A stretch of 64,000 nt of DNA, taken from an uncultured Kocuria sp. (GTDB lineage Bacteria > Actinomycetota > Actinomycetes > Actinomycetales > Micrococcaceae). Shown here one piece after another: positions 8,446 to 16,042 of the stretch; position 1 is the first letter of the stretch, and each line of letters starts with the position of its first letter. A model generated the notes under the pieces. That model had not been told where the DNA came from, did not search any database, and was given only the letters and a program-made list of their open reading frames with translations. The stretch is taken from contig NZ_CANMRA010000002.1 in assembly GCF_947500125.1 (NCBI RefSeq), positions 62,001 through 126,000 on the forward strand, written 5' to 3'. The translations under genes and the position numbers were made by a program.

Positions 8446-11163
8446 TCAGCCCGTGACCTCGATCAGGCCGCGGGCTCCCCGCTCGGCCTCCACGAGGGAG
8501 TGGTTGACGAAGGGGTAGGTGCCCGGGTCGGGGAACTCCAGCTCCACGAAGCCGCCCTGGGCGGGGGCGAGGTCGAGGGCCTGGGCGCCGCCGGAGGACG
8601 CGCCGCCGGGCTCCAGGAGATAGGCGCCCTCCCGGTGGACGGTGTCGAACTGACCGCCCACCACGTGGAAGCTCAGTCCCGTGGACGGACCGGCCGCGAG
8701 GACCCGGATCCGCACCCTCTCGCCGGCGCGGGCGGTCAGCGGCTCGTGCAGGTACTGGGTGGCGTGGCCGTTGAAGACCGTGAGGCTGGGCACCCCGCCC
8801 GGGATCCTGGCGGGATCCACCACCGCGTCCACCCCGGCCTCCTCGTCGGCGACGTCCCGGGGCGGGCCCAGGTACGTCTCGTTCTGCACGAGGAGGTAGT
8901 CGCGGTCCACCTCCGGGAGCCCCGGTGGGTCGATGACCACGGCGCCGAACATGCCGGCCGCCACGTGCGTGCTCATCGGCGCGGTGGAGCAGTGGTAGAG
9001 CCAGATGCCGGAGCGCACCGCCTCGAAGCGGTAGACGAGGGACTCCCCGGGGGCGACGGTGCGCATGGTCTCGTCGGGCGCCACCGTGCCCGCGTGGAAG
9101 TCCACCGAGTGGCCCATCGTGCCGCCGTTGGTCAGCGTGATCTCGAAGACGTCGCCGACCTCCCCGCGCAGCGTGGGCCCCATGTAGCGGCCGTTGTACG
9201 TCCACGCCCGCATGCGGACGCCGGGGGCGATCTCGTGCTCGCCCTCCGAGACGTCGAGGTCCACCCGGTGCACCCGCCGGCCGTCCTCCTGCACGCCCGC
9301 CCCGACGGGCTCGAGCACGGGGGAGCGGACCTCGACGCCCTCTCCCGGGGCGGCCCCGAGGTCCGCCCCGGCGGCCGGATCGGCGCCGGCGGGGACCGTG
9401 CCGGGCGTCCCGTGCCGCTGGTCGGCCGCGGAGGGCGCGTCGAGGGGAGCGCCGTCCGCGCCGACGGCGACCACGTCGAGGGTCATCCCCATGCTGCGGT
9501 GCCCGACGATCGAGCACCACCCCTCCAGGGGCCCGTCGACCACGCCGGCCTCCACGGTCACCGTCTGCCCGGGGCCGACGCGCCCGGAGCTCGTGCCGGA
9601 GGCCAGGACGAGGTCGTGCACGTTGGTCGGGTCGTCGTTCGTCAGCTCGATCACGAGCTCGTCGCCGACCGGGACCTCCACGGCGGAGGGCTCGAAGCGC
9701 ATCCCTTCCCGGGCACTGACCTGCACGGTGGTCGTCCTGCCCGTGGCCGGAGCCCCGGAGCCGCCGCCGCGCACGTCGAACCCCGCCGCGGCGGGGTTCA
9801 CGGCGATGCCCGCCGCGACGCCCAGGGCCACGACGAGCACCCCCGCCAGCGCCTCGCGGGCCGGCCGCGGAGGCGCGGCGGGGGCGACGGCCTCCGGCGC
9901 GGGCACCGGCTCCCCGGCCCGGCGGGCCATGGCCGCCCGGCGCCCCGCCACCGAGGTCCGGGCGGCGGAGACCATGAGTGGGACGAACGCGAAGAGGGCC
10001 GCCGCGCCCAGGACGGAGACCACGGCCCGGACCCAGGAGGGCACCGCGCCCGGTGGGAGCGCGAAGAGCAGCACGCACAGGTTGACGACCACCACGCGGA
10101 ACGTCCCGGCGCGGTTGATGGCCCGGTGGGCCGCCCGCACGGTCGCCGGCCCTCCCCCCATGGTCACGGGCAGGAGGTAGGACATGGCCCCCAGCAGCAC
10201 CTGCACCAGGAAGCCGGCCACGAACGGGACGGTCAGCTGCCCCAGCGCCGCCGCGTCGAAGCCGCGCAGGGCCACCACGAGGGCGGCGGCGACCACGGCG
10301 AGCGTCCACCACAGGACGCCGGCGGCCACGGACCAGCCCGCGTAGTCGGCGGGGCGGGCCCGCACCGCGGTCCGGGCCATGACCGCGACCACGGCGCCCA
10401 GCCCCGCCGCGTAGACCGCCAGCCCCGCCGCGGCGAGCACGGGGGACCCTGCCAGCGCCGCCGTCCCGGTGAGCACCAGCCCCCCGGTCAGCACGGGCAG
10501 CGCCGCGGTGCTGACCCGGGTGGAGAGCTCCGCCATGCGCGTGCGCAGGATCGTGGGCCACAGGGTGAGCACGGTCCCTGCGACGGTCAGGCCCACGAAG
10601 CCCAGGACGTTGGTGGCCTCGTGGGCGAGGAGCAGGCGCGCGTGCCAGGCGCCGGCGGGACCGGTGGCCAGGAGCGCGCCGAGGACCGCGCCCACCGGCA
10701 ACAGGAAGGCCGCGACCACGTAGTAGCGCACGGTCACCGCGAACCGGGACGGCAGCGCCGTGCGCAGCTGCCGGAGCAGGGCCACCCCGTGCCAGGCCAC
10801 CGCGGCGCCCACGGCGGTCGAGGCGACGAGCACCAGCACGTACCAGCCGGTGAGGAGTCCTGCGACGAGCAGCACGGTGCCGGCGTTGAGCAGCCCGATC
10901 CGGGCCAGCTGCCGGCCCCGGGCGTCGTCGGGCACCCGGTTCTTCAGCAGGGAGTCGGTGAAGTGCTGGGACCAGACCAGGACCGAGTTGGTCACGAGCC
11001 CCAGGGTGACGAGGTGCACCAGCAGCCACCGCGTCTCCGGGAGCCAGCGGTGGAAGAGCACGACGAGGAGCAGGGCCGCCATCCACAGGAGGACCGGTCT
11101 GCCGGCCCGGCGGTGCCAGGACGTCCGTCCCCGGGGGCGTGCGGATGCGTGCACGGAGCTCAC
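8446..11163 (-). CDS. nirK: Membrane-fused cupredoxin and copper nitrite reductase (NirK-type)
   Basis: This 905-residue protein has three parts. Residues 20-460 hold about 11 hydrophobic helices. Residues 480-567 are a cupredoxin with a complete type-1 copper set (H516, C550, H555, M558 or M560). Residues 605-905 are a two-domain copper nitrite reductase. All active-site residues of the NirK family can be aligned: type-1 ligands H685, C725, H733, M738; type-2 ligands H690, H724, H888; catalytic D688 and H833. It should reduce nitrite to NO on the outer face of the membrane. The TM part may supply electrons or anchoring; that is inference. Start is GTG at 11163. Confidence 0.85.
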   Translation of the reverse strand: MSSVHASARPRGRTSWHRRAGRPVLLWMAALLLVVLFHRWLPETRWLLVHLVTLGLVTNSVLVWSQHFTDSLLKNRVPDDARGRQLARIGLLNAGTVLLVAGLLTGWYVLVLVASTAVGAAVAWHGVALLRQLRTALPSRFAVTVRYYVVAAFLLPVGAVLGALLATGPAGAWHARLLLAHEATNVLGFVGLTVAGTVLTLWPTILRTRMAELSTRVSTAALPVLTGGLVLTGTAALAGSPVLAAAGLAVYAAGLGAVVAVMARTAVRARPADYAGWSVAAGVLWWTLAVVAAALVVALRGFDAAALGQLTVPFVAGFLVQVLLGAMSYLLPVTMGGGPATVRAAHRAINRAGTFRVVVVNLCVLLFALPPGAVPSWVRAVVSVLGAAALFAFVPLMVSAARTSVAGRRAAMARRAGEPVPAPEAVAPAAPPRPAREALAGVLVVALGVAAGIAVNPAAAGFDVRGGGSGAPATGRTTTVQVSAREGMRFEPSAVEVPVGDELVIELTNDDPTNVHDLVLASGTSSGRVGPGQTVTVEAGVVDGPLEGWCSIVGHRSMGMTLDVVAVGADGAPLDAPSAADQRHGTPGTVPAGADPAAGADLGAAPGEGVEVRSPVLEPVGAGVQEDGRRVHRVDLDVSEGEHEIAPGVRMRAWTYNGRYMGPTLRGEVGDVFEITLTNGGTMGHSVDFHAGTVAPDETMRTVAPGESLVYRFEAVRSGIWLYHCSTAPMSTHVAAGMFGAVVIDPPGLPEVDRDYLLVQNETYLGPPRDVADEEAGVDAVVDPARIPGGVPSLTVFNGHATQYLHEPLTARAGERVRIRVLAAGPSTGLSFHVVGGQFDTVHREGAYLLEPGGASSGGAQALDLAPAQGGFVELEFPDPGTYPFVNHSLVEAERGARGLIEVTG

Positions 11164-11192
11164 CTGCCCAGTTAATCAGCGGATCAGATACC

Positions 11193-11198
11193 AGTATA
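11193..11198 (-). promoter_or_regulatory. Strong -10 element of the nitrite reductase gene
   Basis: TATACT on the minus strand (11198 to 11193) lies 29 nt before the GTG at 11163, in an unusually AT-rich patch. Just downstream, in the leader, CTGAT occurs twice separated by 3 nt (a direct repeat), a possible regulator contact. No clear -35 is visible. Confidence 0.5.
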
Positions 11199-11226
11199 GG
11201 GTGCGGCCTGCGCCGGGCGTGCCGCC

Positions 11227-11232
11227 TACGAT
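11227..11232 (+). promoter_or_regulatory. Candidate leaderless -10 (TACGAT) of the DUF456 gene
   Basis: TACGAT ends 6 nt before the GTG at 11239. The spacing matches the other leaderless candidates in this window, and the intervening GAGGGC is too close to the start to act as a normal Shine-Dalgarno site. Confidence 0.45.
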
Positions 11233-11238
11233 GAGGGC

Positions 11239-11739
11239 GTGACTGCCGAGATCATCGCGACCCTCATCACCGCCGTCCTGCTCGTCGTGGGGTGCCTCGG
11301 CATCGTGGTGCCGGTCCTGCCGGGCTCCATCCTGATCGTGGTCGGGCTGCTCGTCTGGGCGCTCACGGTCCAGGCCGTCGAGGGCTGGACCGTGCTGGCC
11401 CTCGGCTCGGCGCTGGCGATCGCCGGGATGGCCGCGAGCGCCGTGCTCACCGGGACCCGGCTCAAGCGCCGGCAGATCCCCAACCGCTCCCTCCTCTACG
11501 CCGCCGCCGGCGCGGTCGTGGGGCTGTTCGTCATCCCCGTGGTGGGGATCTTCGTGGGGTTCTTCGTGGGCCTGCTCCTGAGCGAGACCGCCCGCCGGCG
11601 CGACCTGCGGGCGGCGCTGGACGCCAGCTGGGCGGGACTCAAGGCGGCCGGCCTGGGGATCGTCGTGGAGTTCGCGTGCGCGCTCGCCGCCTCCACGGTG
11701 TTCGTGCTGGGCGCGCTGGTCCTGTTCACGACCGCCTGA
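11239..11739 (+). CDS. DUF456 family membrane protein
   Basis: The 166-residue protein is almost wholly hydrophobic. It has paired helices at residues 5-25 and 27-45, a helix at 52-70, and two further helical hairpins around 85-115 and 130-165. The CLGIVVPVLPG and VGLFVIPVVGIFVGFFVG Gly-rich motifs are those of the DUF456 family, a group of small integral membrane proteins without an assigned function. It is a single gene, divergent from the nitrite reductase gene, with the two starts 75 bp apart. A perfect hairpin follows downstream at 11778. No role in nitrite metabolism can be claimed from position alone. Confidence 0.8.
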   Translation: MTAEIIATLITAVLLVVGCLGIVVPVLPGSILIVVGLLVWALTVQAVEGWTVLALGSALAIAGMAASAVLTGTRLKRRQIPNRSLLYAAAGAVVGLFVIPVVGIFVGFFVGLLLSETARRRDLRAALDASWAGLKAAGLGIVVEFACALAASTVFVLGALVLFTTA

Positions 11740-11777
11740 GACCGAGCCGGCCCCGGGGACGTCCCGCAACACGCCGG

Positions 11778-11806
11778 GGGCCCGGACACGCTCGGTGTCC
11801 GGGCCC
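11778..11806. terminator. Bidirectional terminator hairpin between DUF456 and moeA genes
   Basis: GGGCCCGGACAC (11778-11789) pairs perfectly with GTGTCCGGGCCC (11795-11806) across a 5-nt loop. It sits between two convergent genes, so it can serve both strands. Confidence 0.7.
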
Positions 11807-11823
11807 TCGGCGTCCTGCGGCGG

Positions 11824-11867
11824 CTCAGTGCTCCGCGGCGGCTCGGTGCTCCGCGGCGGCTCAGCGC
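11824..11867. repeat. 18-bp tandem repeat overlapping the moeA stop codon
   Basis: Two full units of CTCAGTGCTCCGCGGCGG (11824-11841, and 11842-11859 with one change) are followed by a partial third copy. The stop codon of the minus-strand moeA gene lies inside the third copy, and the first copy carries the same TGA triplet. The repeat may have moved the stop position during evolution. Confidence 0.65.
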
Positions 11868-13228
11868 CAGGGCAGGGGGACCACCTCGGCGTCCTGCCCG
11901 GCGGCCACGCCGTCCGGCGGGACCACGATGATGACGTCCGCGTGCGCGAGCCCGCGCAGCATGTTCGCGCCGACCCGGTCCCGGGGGGAGACCGTCCCGT
12001 CCCGGAGGTAGCCGGGCACCAGGGCGGTGACCTTCTGGCCCGGCAGGTCCTCGGCCGCGGGCAGGGTGCGGGTGGCCGGGGGCTGGTCGCCGTGCAGCTT
12101 GGCCAGCAGCGGCTCGGCCACCGTGAAGATGCTGGTCATCGCGGCCAGCGGATTGCCCGGCAGGCCGACGACGAAGGGGCCGTCCTCGGGCAGCCGCGCC
12201 AGGAACGTGGGGTGCCCCGGACGCTGGGCGAGGCCGTCGAGCAGGAAGACCGCGCCGAGCTCCAGGAGCGCCGAGCGGACGTGGTCGGCGTCGGAGTGCC
12301 CGGTCCCCCCGGTGGTGATGACCACCTCGGTGCGGGCGTCGAGCACCGACCCCATGCCGGAGGGCGCCTCGGTCAGGGCGGAGAGCATCGCCTTGGCGGT
12401 GTCCTCGACGCGCCGGAGCTGGTCCACGGACCCGCCCAGCATCTCCACGAACGTGGGCAGCTGGGGGCCGAAGGCGTCCCGCACCTGGCCGGGCTCGGGG
12501 ATCCCGTCCTCGACGACCTCGCTGCCGGTGAGCAGGATGGTCACGCGCGGACGGCGGCGGACCGGGAGCATGTCGTGGCCGCTGACGGCGGCGAAGGCGA
12601 TGTGCGCCGGGTTGAGCAGGCACTCGGCGTGCAGGATGACGTCCCCGGCCGCCACCTCCTCGCCGGTGCGGCGGATGTTCTGCCCGTAGGGGATGTCCTC
12701 GGCCGAGGGGGCGTGGGCCGCGATCGTGAGCACGGTCCCCTCCTCGGACAGGTGCGCGAACTCGTCCCGGAGCACGGCCCGGGCCCCGGCCGGGACGAGT
12801 CCGCCGGTGACGATGCGGGTGGCCTCGCCCGGCTCCAGGTTGAGCACCGGGCGGTAGAGCTCCTTCGGCGGGATGGTCAGCATCTTGCGGGGGTCCGTCT
12901 CCACGGGCTCGGGGAAGACCACCGTCCACGGCTGGGGGCCGGCCACGGCGTAGCCGTCCATGGCGGAGGAGGCGTAGTGCGGGACCGGGATCGGGGCGGT
13001 GACGTCCTCGGCCAGGACCTCGCCGAGCGCCTCCTGCAGGGGCAGCCAGTGACTGGGCAGCGCGGTGGCGATCTCGTAGGAGAACTGCCGCGCCCGGTGC
13101 CAGTCGGCGTCGTGGATGGCCTCGACCTCCTCCGCGGCGGTCTCGGGCGTGCCGCTGTCGTCCTCGATGACGGGCAGCGCGTGCGTGTAGGGGCTGTTGG
13201 TGTCGTGGGGCAGGGGCAGTCCGGACAT
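11861..13228 (-). CDS. moeA: Molybdopterin molybdenumtransferase (MoeA), first copy
   Basis: MoeA inserts molybdate into adenylylated molybdopterin in the last step of Moco synthesis. The 455-residue protein shows SSAMDGYAVAG, then EATRIVTGGLVPAGARAV, the GSEVVEDG segment, VVITTGGTGHSDADHV (phosphate-binding loop) and LPGNPLAAM, all MoeA signatures. It carries an N-terminal extension of about 40 residues compared with the second copy at 16043. The ATG at 13228 overlaps the stop of the DUF6457 gene (ATGA), so the two are translationally coupled. It is the last gene of the minus-strand moaA-moaD-mobA-DUF6457-moeA operon. Confidence 0.9.
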   Translation of the reverse strand: MSGLPLPHDTNSPYTHALPVIEDDSGTPETAAEEVEAIHDADWHRARQFSYEIATALPSHWLPLQEALGEVLAEDVTAPIPVPHYASSAMDGYAVAGPQPWTVVFPEPVETDPRKMLTIPPKELYRPVLNLEPGEATRIVTGGLVPAGARAVLRDEFAHLSEEGTVLTIAAHAPSAEDIPYGQNIRRTGEEVAAGDVILHAECLLNPAHIAFAAVSGHDMLPVRRRPRVTILLTGSEVVEDGIPEPGQVRDAFGPQLPTFVEMLGGSVDQLRRVEDTAKAMLSALTEAPSGMGSVLDARTEVVITTGGTGHSDADHVRSALLELGAVFLLDGLAQRPGHPTFLARLPEDGPFVVGLPGNPLAAMTSIFTVAEPLLAKLHGDQPPATRTLPAAEDLPGQKVTALVPGYLRDGTVSPRDRVGANMLRGLAHADVIIVVPPDGVAAGQDAEVVPLPWR

Positions 13229-13524
13229 CAGTTCTCCTCGGGGGTTCGGCGTGCGTCGGGGACGAGTCCGTCGACGGTCTGCAGGGCGCGCGCCAGGGCG
13301 CGGTGCTCGTCCTCGCCCGCGGCCACGGCGCGGGCCACGTGGTAGCCGAGCAGGTAGGCGGTGGGCGGGACGGCAGGGCGCACGGTGCCGTGGGCGATCC
13401 TGCCGGTGAGGCCCAGCACCTCGTCCACGGGGAGGTCGGCGTCGGGCACGTCCAGGGCTCCGCGCACCGTCGCGATCCACCGCTCCAGGATCTCGTTCTC
13501 GGACGGGCTCAGGTCCTCGGGCAT
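13228..13524 (-). CDS. DUF6457 domain protein, Moco operon partner
   Basis: This 98-residue protein begins MPEDLSPSENEILERW and has a conserved GLTGRIAHGTVRPAVPPTAYL centre. Proteins of this type, now classed as DUF6457 in databases (from memory), recur beside mobA and moeA in Actinobacteria. No catalytic motif, signal or membrane helix is visible; it looks all-helical and soluble. Its stop codon overlaps the moeA start, and it follows mobA by 39 bp. The context suggests a helper of molybdenum insertion or guanylyl transfer, but the function is unknown. Confidence 0.7.
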   Translation of the reverse strand: MPEDLSPSENEILERWIATVRGALDVPDADLPVDEVLGLTGRIAHGTVRPAVPPTAYLLGYHVARAVAAGEDEHRALARALQTVDGLVPDARRTPEEN

Positions 13525-13563
13525 GCGCCGCTCCTCCCGGGCGGTGGGGCCGCCCGCTCGTGG

Positions 13564-14157
13564 TCAGGTCAGGTGGTGCCTCTGCACATCGTCCCACGTA
13601 TCGACGTCCGCGGTGGCGTCCTGGGGCACGGTGACGTCCCGCAGCGGGAGGTCGCGCACGAAGGAGAACACGGAGCGGTCCGCGGCGTCCTGCCCCGCGT
13701 ACGCCGCGCGCAGCACGTCGCTGCGGTAGAGGGCGGCGAGGGGCTGGCGGTGGCCGCCGGGCGGGACGCAGACGTAGCCGGCGGCGTCGGGGCCGGTCCG
13801 GGCGGCCTCCAGCAGGAGGGGCACGGCCCGCGACACCCCGGGCATGTCGCAGGCCAGCGTCATGGTCCAGTCCGCGCCGGGCAGGCGGTCCAGGGCGCGC
13901 AGCCCGGCAGCGATGCCCGCGGCCGGTCCGGAGAACGGCGGGTCCTCACGGGTCCGCAGCACGCCCTCGGGAACGGAGGGGTCCGGGGGTCCGACGACGA
14001 CGACGCCCGCCGCCTCCCGGACCGCGTCCAGCGTGAGCTCCAGGAGGGTGCGTCCCGCCCGCCGCAGCCGGGCCTTGGACCGTCCGCCCAGGCGGGCGGA
14101 GCGGCCGCCCGCCAGGACCACGGCGTGGAAGACCGGGGCCGGGCCCGGGGCGCTCAC
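13564..14157 (-). CDS. mobA: Molybdenum cofactor guanylyltransferase (MobA-like)
   Basis: MobA attaches GMP to molybdopterin to give the MGD form needed by enzymes such as NarG. The 197-residue protein has the N-terminal nucleotide-binding loop VVLAGGRSARLGGRSKARL, the Pro-Pro-Phe-Ser-Gly-Pro segment that follows it in this family, and the metal-binding LACDMPG motif. PVPQ-type C-terminal features are those of NTP transferases. The GTG start at 14157 is 4 bp after the moaD stop, consistent with one operon. Related CTP:molybdopterin cytidylyltransferases cannot be ruled out from sequence alone, but the presence of narG nearby favours MobA. Confidence 0.85.
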   Translation of the reverse strand: MSAPGPAPVFHAVVLAGGRSARLGGRSKARLRRAGRTLLELTLDAVREAAGVVVVGPPDPSVPEGVLRTREDPPFSGPAAGIAAGLRALDRLPGADWTMTLACDMPGVSRAVPLLLEAARTGPDAAGYVCVPPGGHRQPLAALYRSDVLRAAYAGQDAADRSVFSFVRDLPLRDVTVPQDATADVDTWDDVQRHHLT

Positions 14158-14161
14158 GCGC

Positions 14162-14431
14162 TCACCCGCCCGAGAAGGGCGGCAGGACGTCGAGCACCCC
14201 GTCGGCCGGGACCATGCTCCCGGGATCGGGGCAGGCCACGCCGTCGAGCAGGAAGCTCGACCGGGCCAGCACCTCCGCCAGCGGGGGCTGCCCGGGCGGG
14301 GGCTCGGGGTGGGCCCGGACCAGCAGGGCCTCCACGTCCCGGCGGGTGCAGGGCCGGTCGGCGGGGGTCTCCAGGGTCTCGGCGTCGGTGCCGGCCGCGG
14401 CGCGGGCGGCGGCGAAGTAGCGGATCAGCAC
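14162..14431 (-). CDS. moaD: Molybdopterin synthase sulfur carrier subunit (MoaD)
   Basis: The 89-residue ubiquitin-like protein ends in LPPFSGG; the terminal Gly-Gly is thiocarboxylated and donates sulfur to molybdopterin synthase together with MoaE. It starts MLIRYFAAARAAAG, the usual MoaD beta strand, from a GTG at 14431, 6 bp after the moaA stop. The activating enzyme (MoeZ) and the partner MoaE are in the other Moco operon at 30.2-31.8 kb. The insertion around residues 30-50 is Pro and Arg rich and is longer than in enteric MoaD. Confidence 0.9.
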   Translation of the reverse strand: MLIRYFAAARAAAGTDAETLETPADRPCTRRDVEALLVRAHPEPPPGQPPLAEVLARSSFLLDGVACPDPGSMVPADGVLDVLPPFSGG

Positions 14432-14437
14432 TCCGGC

Positions 14438-15553
14438 TCAGCCCCCGATCGCGCTCATCGAGCGCTCGGGCTGGACGTAGTCGGCGGAGTCCAGGCCCAC
14501 GTGGTCCATGCCGTGGGCAGCTGGCTTGAGCCACATCGCGGCCCGCCAGCGGTCGGCGAGCTCGGCGTCGGTCGCACCCGCCCGGAGCAGGGGCAGCAGG
14601 TCGAACTCCTCGTGCGAGAAGAGGCAGGACCGGATCCGGCCCTCGGCCGTGATCCGGGTCCGCTTGCAGTCGGCGCAGAAGGGCTCCGTCACGGAGGCGA
14701 TGACGCCCACGGTGCCCAGCGGCGCGTCCTCGGCGTCGGCGGGGGCCGCCGGGCCGTCCGCGGCGGGGCGCACGTCCCAGAGCTCGGCCGGGGCGCCGTC
14801 GCGCCGGCCCGGGTGCGGGGACAGCCGGAACCGGGTGCCCAGCCGGTCACGGATCTCGGCGGCGGTGACCATGTCCGCCCGGGTCCAGCCGTGGTCGGCG
14901 TCCAGGGGCATCTGCTCGATGAACCGCAGGGCGAAGCCGCGCTCGAGCGCCCACGCGAGCAGCTCCGGGGCCTCGTGGTCGTTGACCCCGCGCATCAGCA
15001 CGGCGTTGATCTTCACCGGGGCCAGGCCCGCGGCGGCCGCGGCCTCGGCGCCGGCCAGGACGTCCGCGAGGCGGTCGCGGCGGGCCAGGAGCTTGAAGGT
15101 CTCCGCGCACAGGCTGTCCAGGGAGATGTTCACCCGGGTCAGTCCCGCCTCCGCCAGGGCCTGGGCGCGGGCGGCCAGGCCGATGCCGTTCGTGGTCAGG
15201 GACAGCGGCAGCTCGGGGTGCGCCGCCCGCACCCCCGCCACGATCTCCTCGAGGTCGCGGCGGACCAGGGGCTCCCCGCCGGTCAGGCGCAGCTCGGCGA
15301 TCCCGAGCTCCCGGACGCCCACGCCGACGAGCCGGACGATCTCGTCCGCGCTCATGAGCTGCGCGGCGGGCAGCCAGGGGAGGCCGTCCGCGGGCATGCA
15401 GTAGGTGCAGCGCAGATTGCACTTGTCGATGACCGACAGCCGCATGTCGGTGGCGCGGCGGCCGTGGCGGTCCACGAGCCCCGCCTGTCGTGGCGCGCCG
15501 CTCGGCGCCGGTCCGGCACTGCGGATCTGCGGGAATCCCAGGGAAACGCTCAT
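14438..15553 (-). CDS. moaA: GTP 3',8-cyclase (MoaA), radical SAM
   Basis: MoaA performs the first Moco step, converting GTP to 3',8-cyclo-dihydro-GTP. The 371-residue protein has the radical SAM cluster C45-xxx-C49-xx-C52 (DKCNLRCTYC), the LTGGEPL SAM motif, and a second iron-sulfur site at C293, C296 and C310 (FCADCKRTR, RSCLF). The C-terminus ends in GG, as MoaA requires for activity. The ATG at 15553 has GAGGCGG-type pairing upstream. It is the first gene of the minus-strand Moco operon; MoaC, which acts next, is at 29.1 kb. Confidence 0.95.
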   Translation of the reverse strand: MSVSLGFPQIRSAGPAPSGAPRQAGLVDRHGRRATDMRLSVIDKCNLRCTYCMPADGLPWLPAAQLMSADEIVRLVGVGVRELGIAELRLTGGEPLVRRDLEEIVAGVRAAHPELPLSLTTNGIGLAARAQALAEAGLTRVNISLDSLCAETFKLLARRDRLADVLAGAEAAAAAGLAPVKINAVLMRGVNDHEAPELLAWALERGFALRFIEQMPLDADHGWTRADMVTAAEIRDRLGTRFRLSPHPGRRDGAPAELWDVRPAADGPAAPADAEDAPLGTVGVIASVTEPFCADCKRTRITAEGRIRSCLFSHEEFDLLPLLRAGATDAELADRWRAAMWLKPAAHGMDHVGLDSADYVQPERSMSAIGG

Positions 15554-15613
15554 GTCACCGCCTCGGTGGTTCCGCCGGCGCGCAGGGTGTCGGCGCGCCG
15601 GGATGGTCCGCCC

Positions 15614-15619
15614 AGTGTA
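15614..15619 (-). promoter_or_regulatory. Candidate -10 element (TACACT) of the moaA operon
   Basis: TACACT on the minus strand lies within a local AT-richer patch, about 60 nt before the moaA ATG. That leaves a short leader with room for a ribosome binding site. No -35 match is evident. Confidence 0.4.
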
Positions 15620-15663
15620 ATCAGACCCCAGCATGCTGAGAATGCCCCCGGCTCCGTCCGGCG

Positions 15664-15993
15664 TCATGCCGGCTCCGGCGGGGCCTGCGCGTCCAACTGG
15701 GCGAGGGCGCCCGTCCACCGGGTCTCCCGCTCGGCGGGCGACTGCTCCCACCACGGCGTGCCGCGCTCGCCCAGGCCCAGTTTCGCGAGCCCCACCCGGT
15801 CCCGCACGGCCCGCAGCTCCTCCTCCGTGCCGTGCCGCCGCACCGTGCGGACGGCCGCGCGGGCCCGGCCCAGGTGGGATCTCAGCCGGGCCGCGACGTC
15901 CGGGGGCAGCGCGGGGTCCTGCCGCCGCCACCGCCGCCCGTCCACCACGATCCACCGGCCGTCCGGCGTGTGCTCCACGTCCCGTCGCGTCAT
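15664..15993 (-). CDS. Conserved actinobacterial protein of unknown function (109 aa)
   Basis: The 109-residue basic protein starts MTRRDVEHTPDGRWIVVDGRRWR and contains GERGTPWWEQ near its centre. I know this pattern as a conserved soluble protein family in Actinobacteria that databases often mislabel as a Tol biopolymer transporter protein; no domain supports that name. There is no membrane segment. The ATG at 15993 is preceded 7 nt upstream by CAGGAT, a possible leaderless -10. It lies between two Moco genes but points away from moeA2 and has its own promoter, so a Moco role is not implied. Confidence 0.65.
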   Translation of the reverse strand: MTRRDVEHTPDGRWIVVDGRRWRRQDPALPPDVAARLRSHLGRARAAVRTVRRHGTEEELRAVRDRVGLAKLGLGERGTPWWEQSPAERETRWTGALAQLDAQAPPEPA

Positions 15994-16030
15994 GGCCCCG
16001 ATCCTGCCAGGGCGGGCCCGTCCCGGCACC

Positions 16031-16036
16031 TACGCT
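16031..16036 (+). promoter_or_regulatory. Candidate leaderless -10 (TACGCT) of the second moeA
   Basis: TACGCT ends 6 nt before the ATG at 16043. The intervening GGAGGG touches the start codon, so it cannot work as a Shine-Dalgarno site; a leaderless mRNA is the simpler reading. Confidence 0.5.
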
Positions 16037-16042
16037 GGAGGG

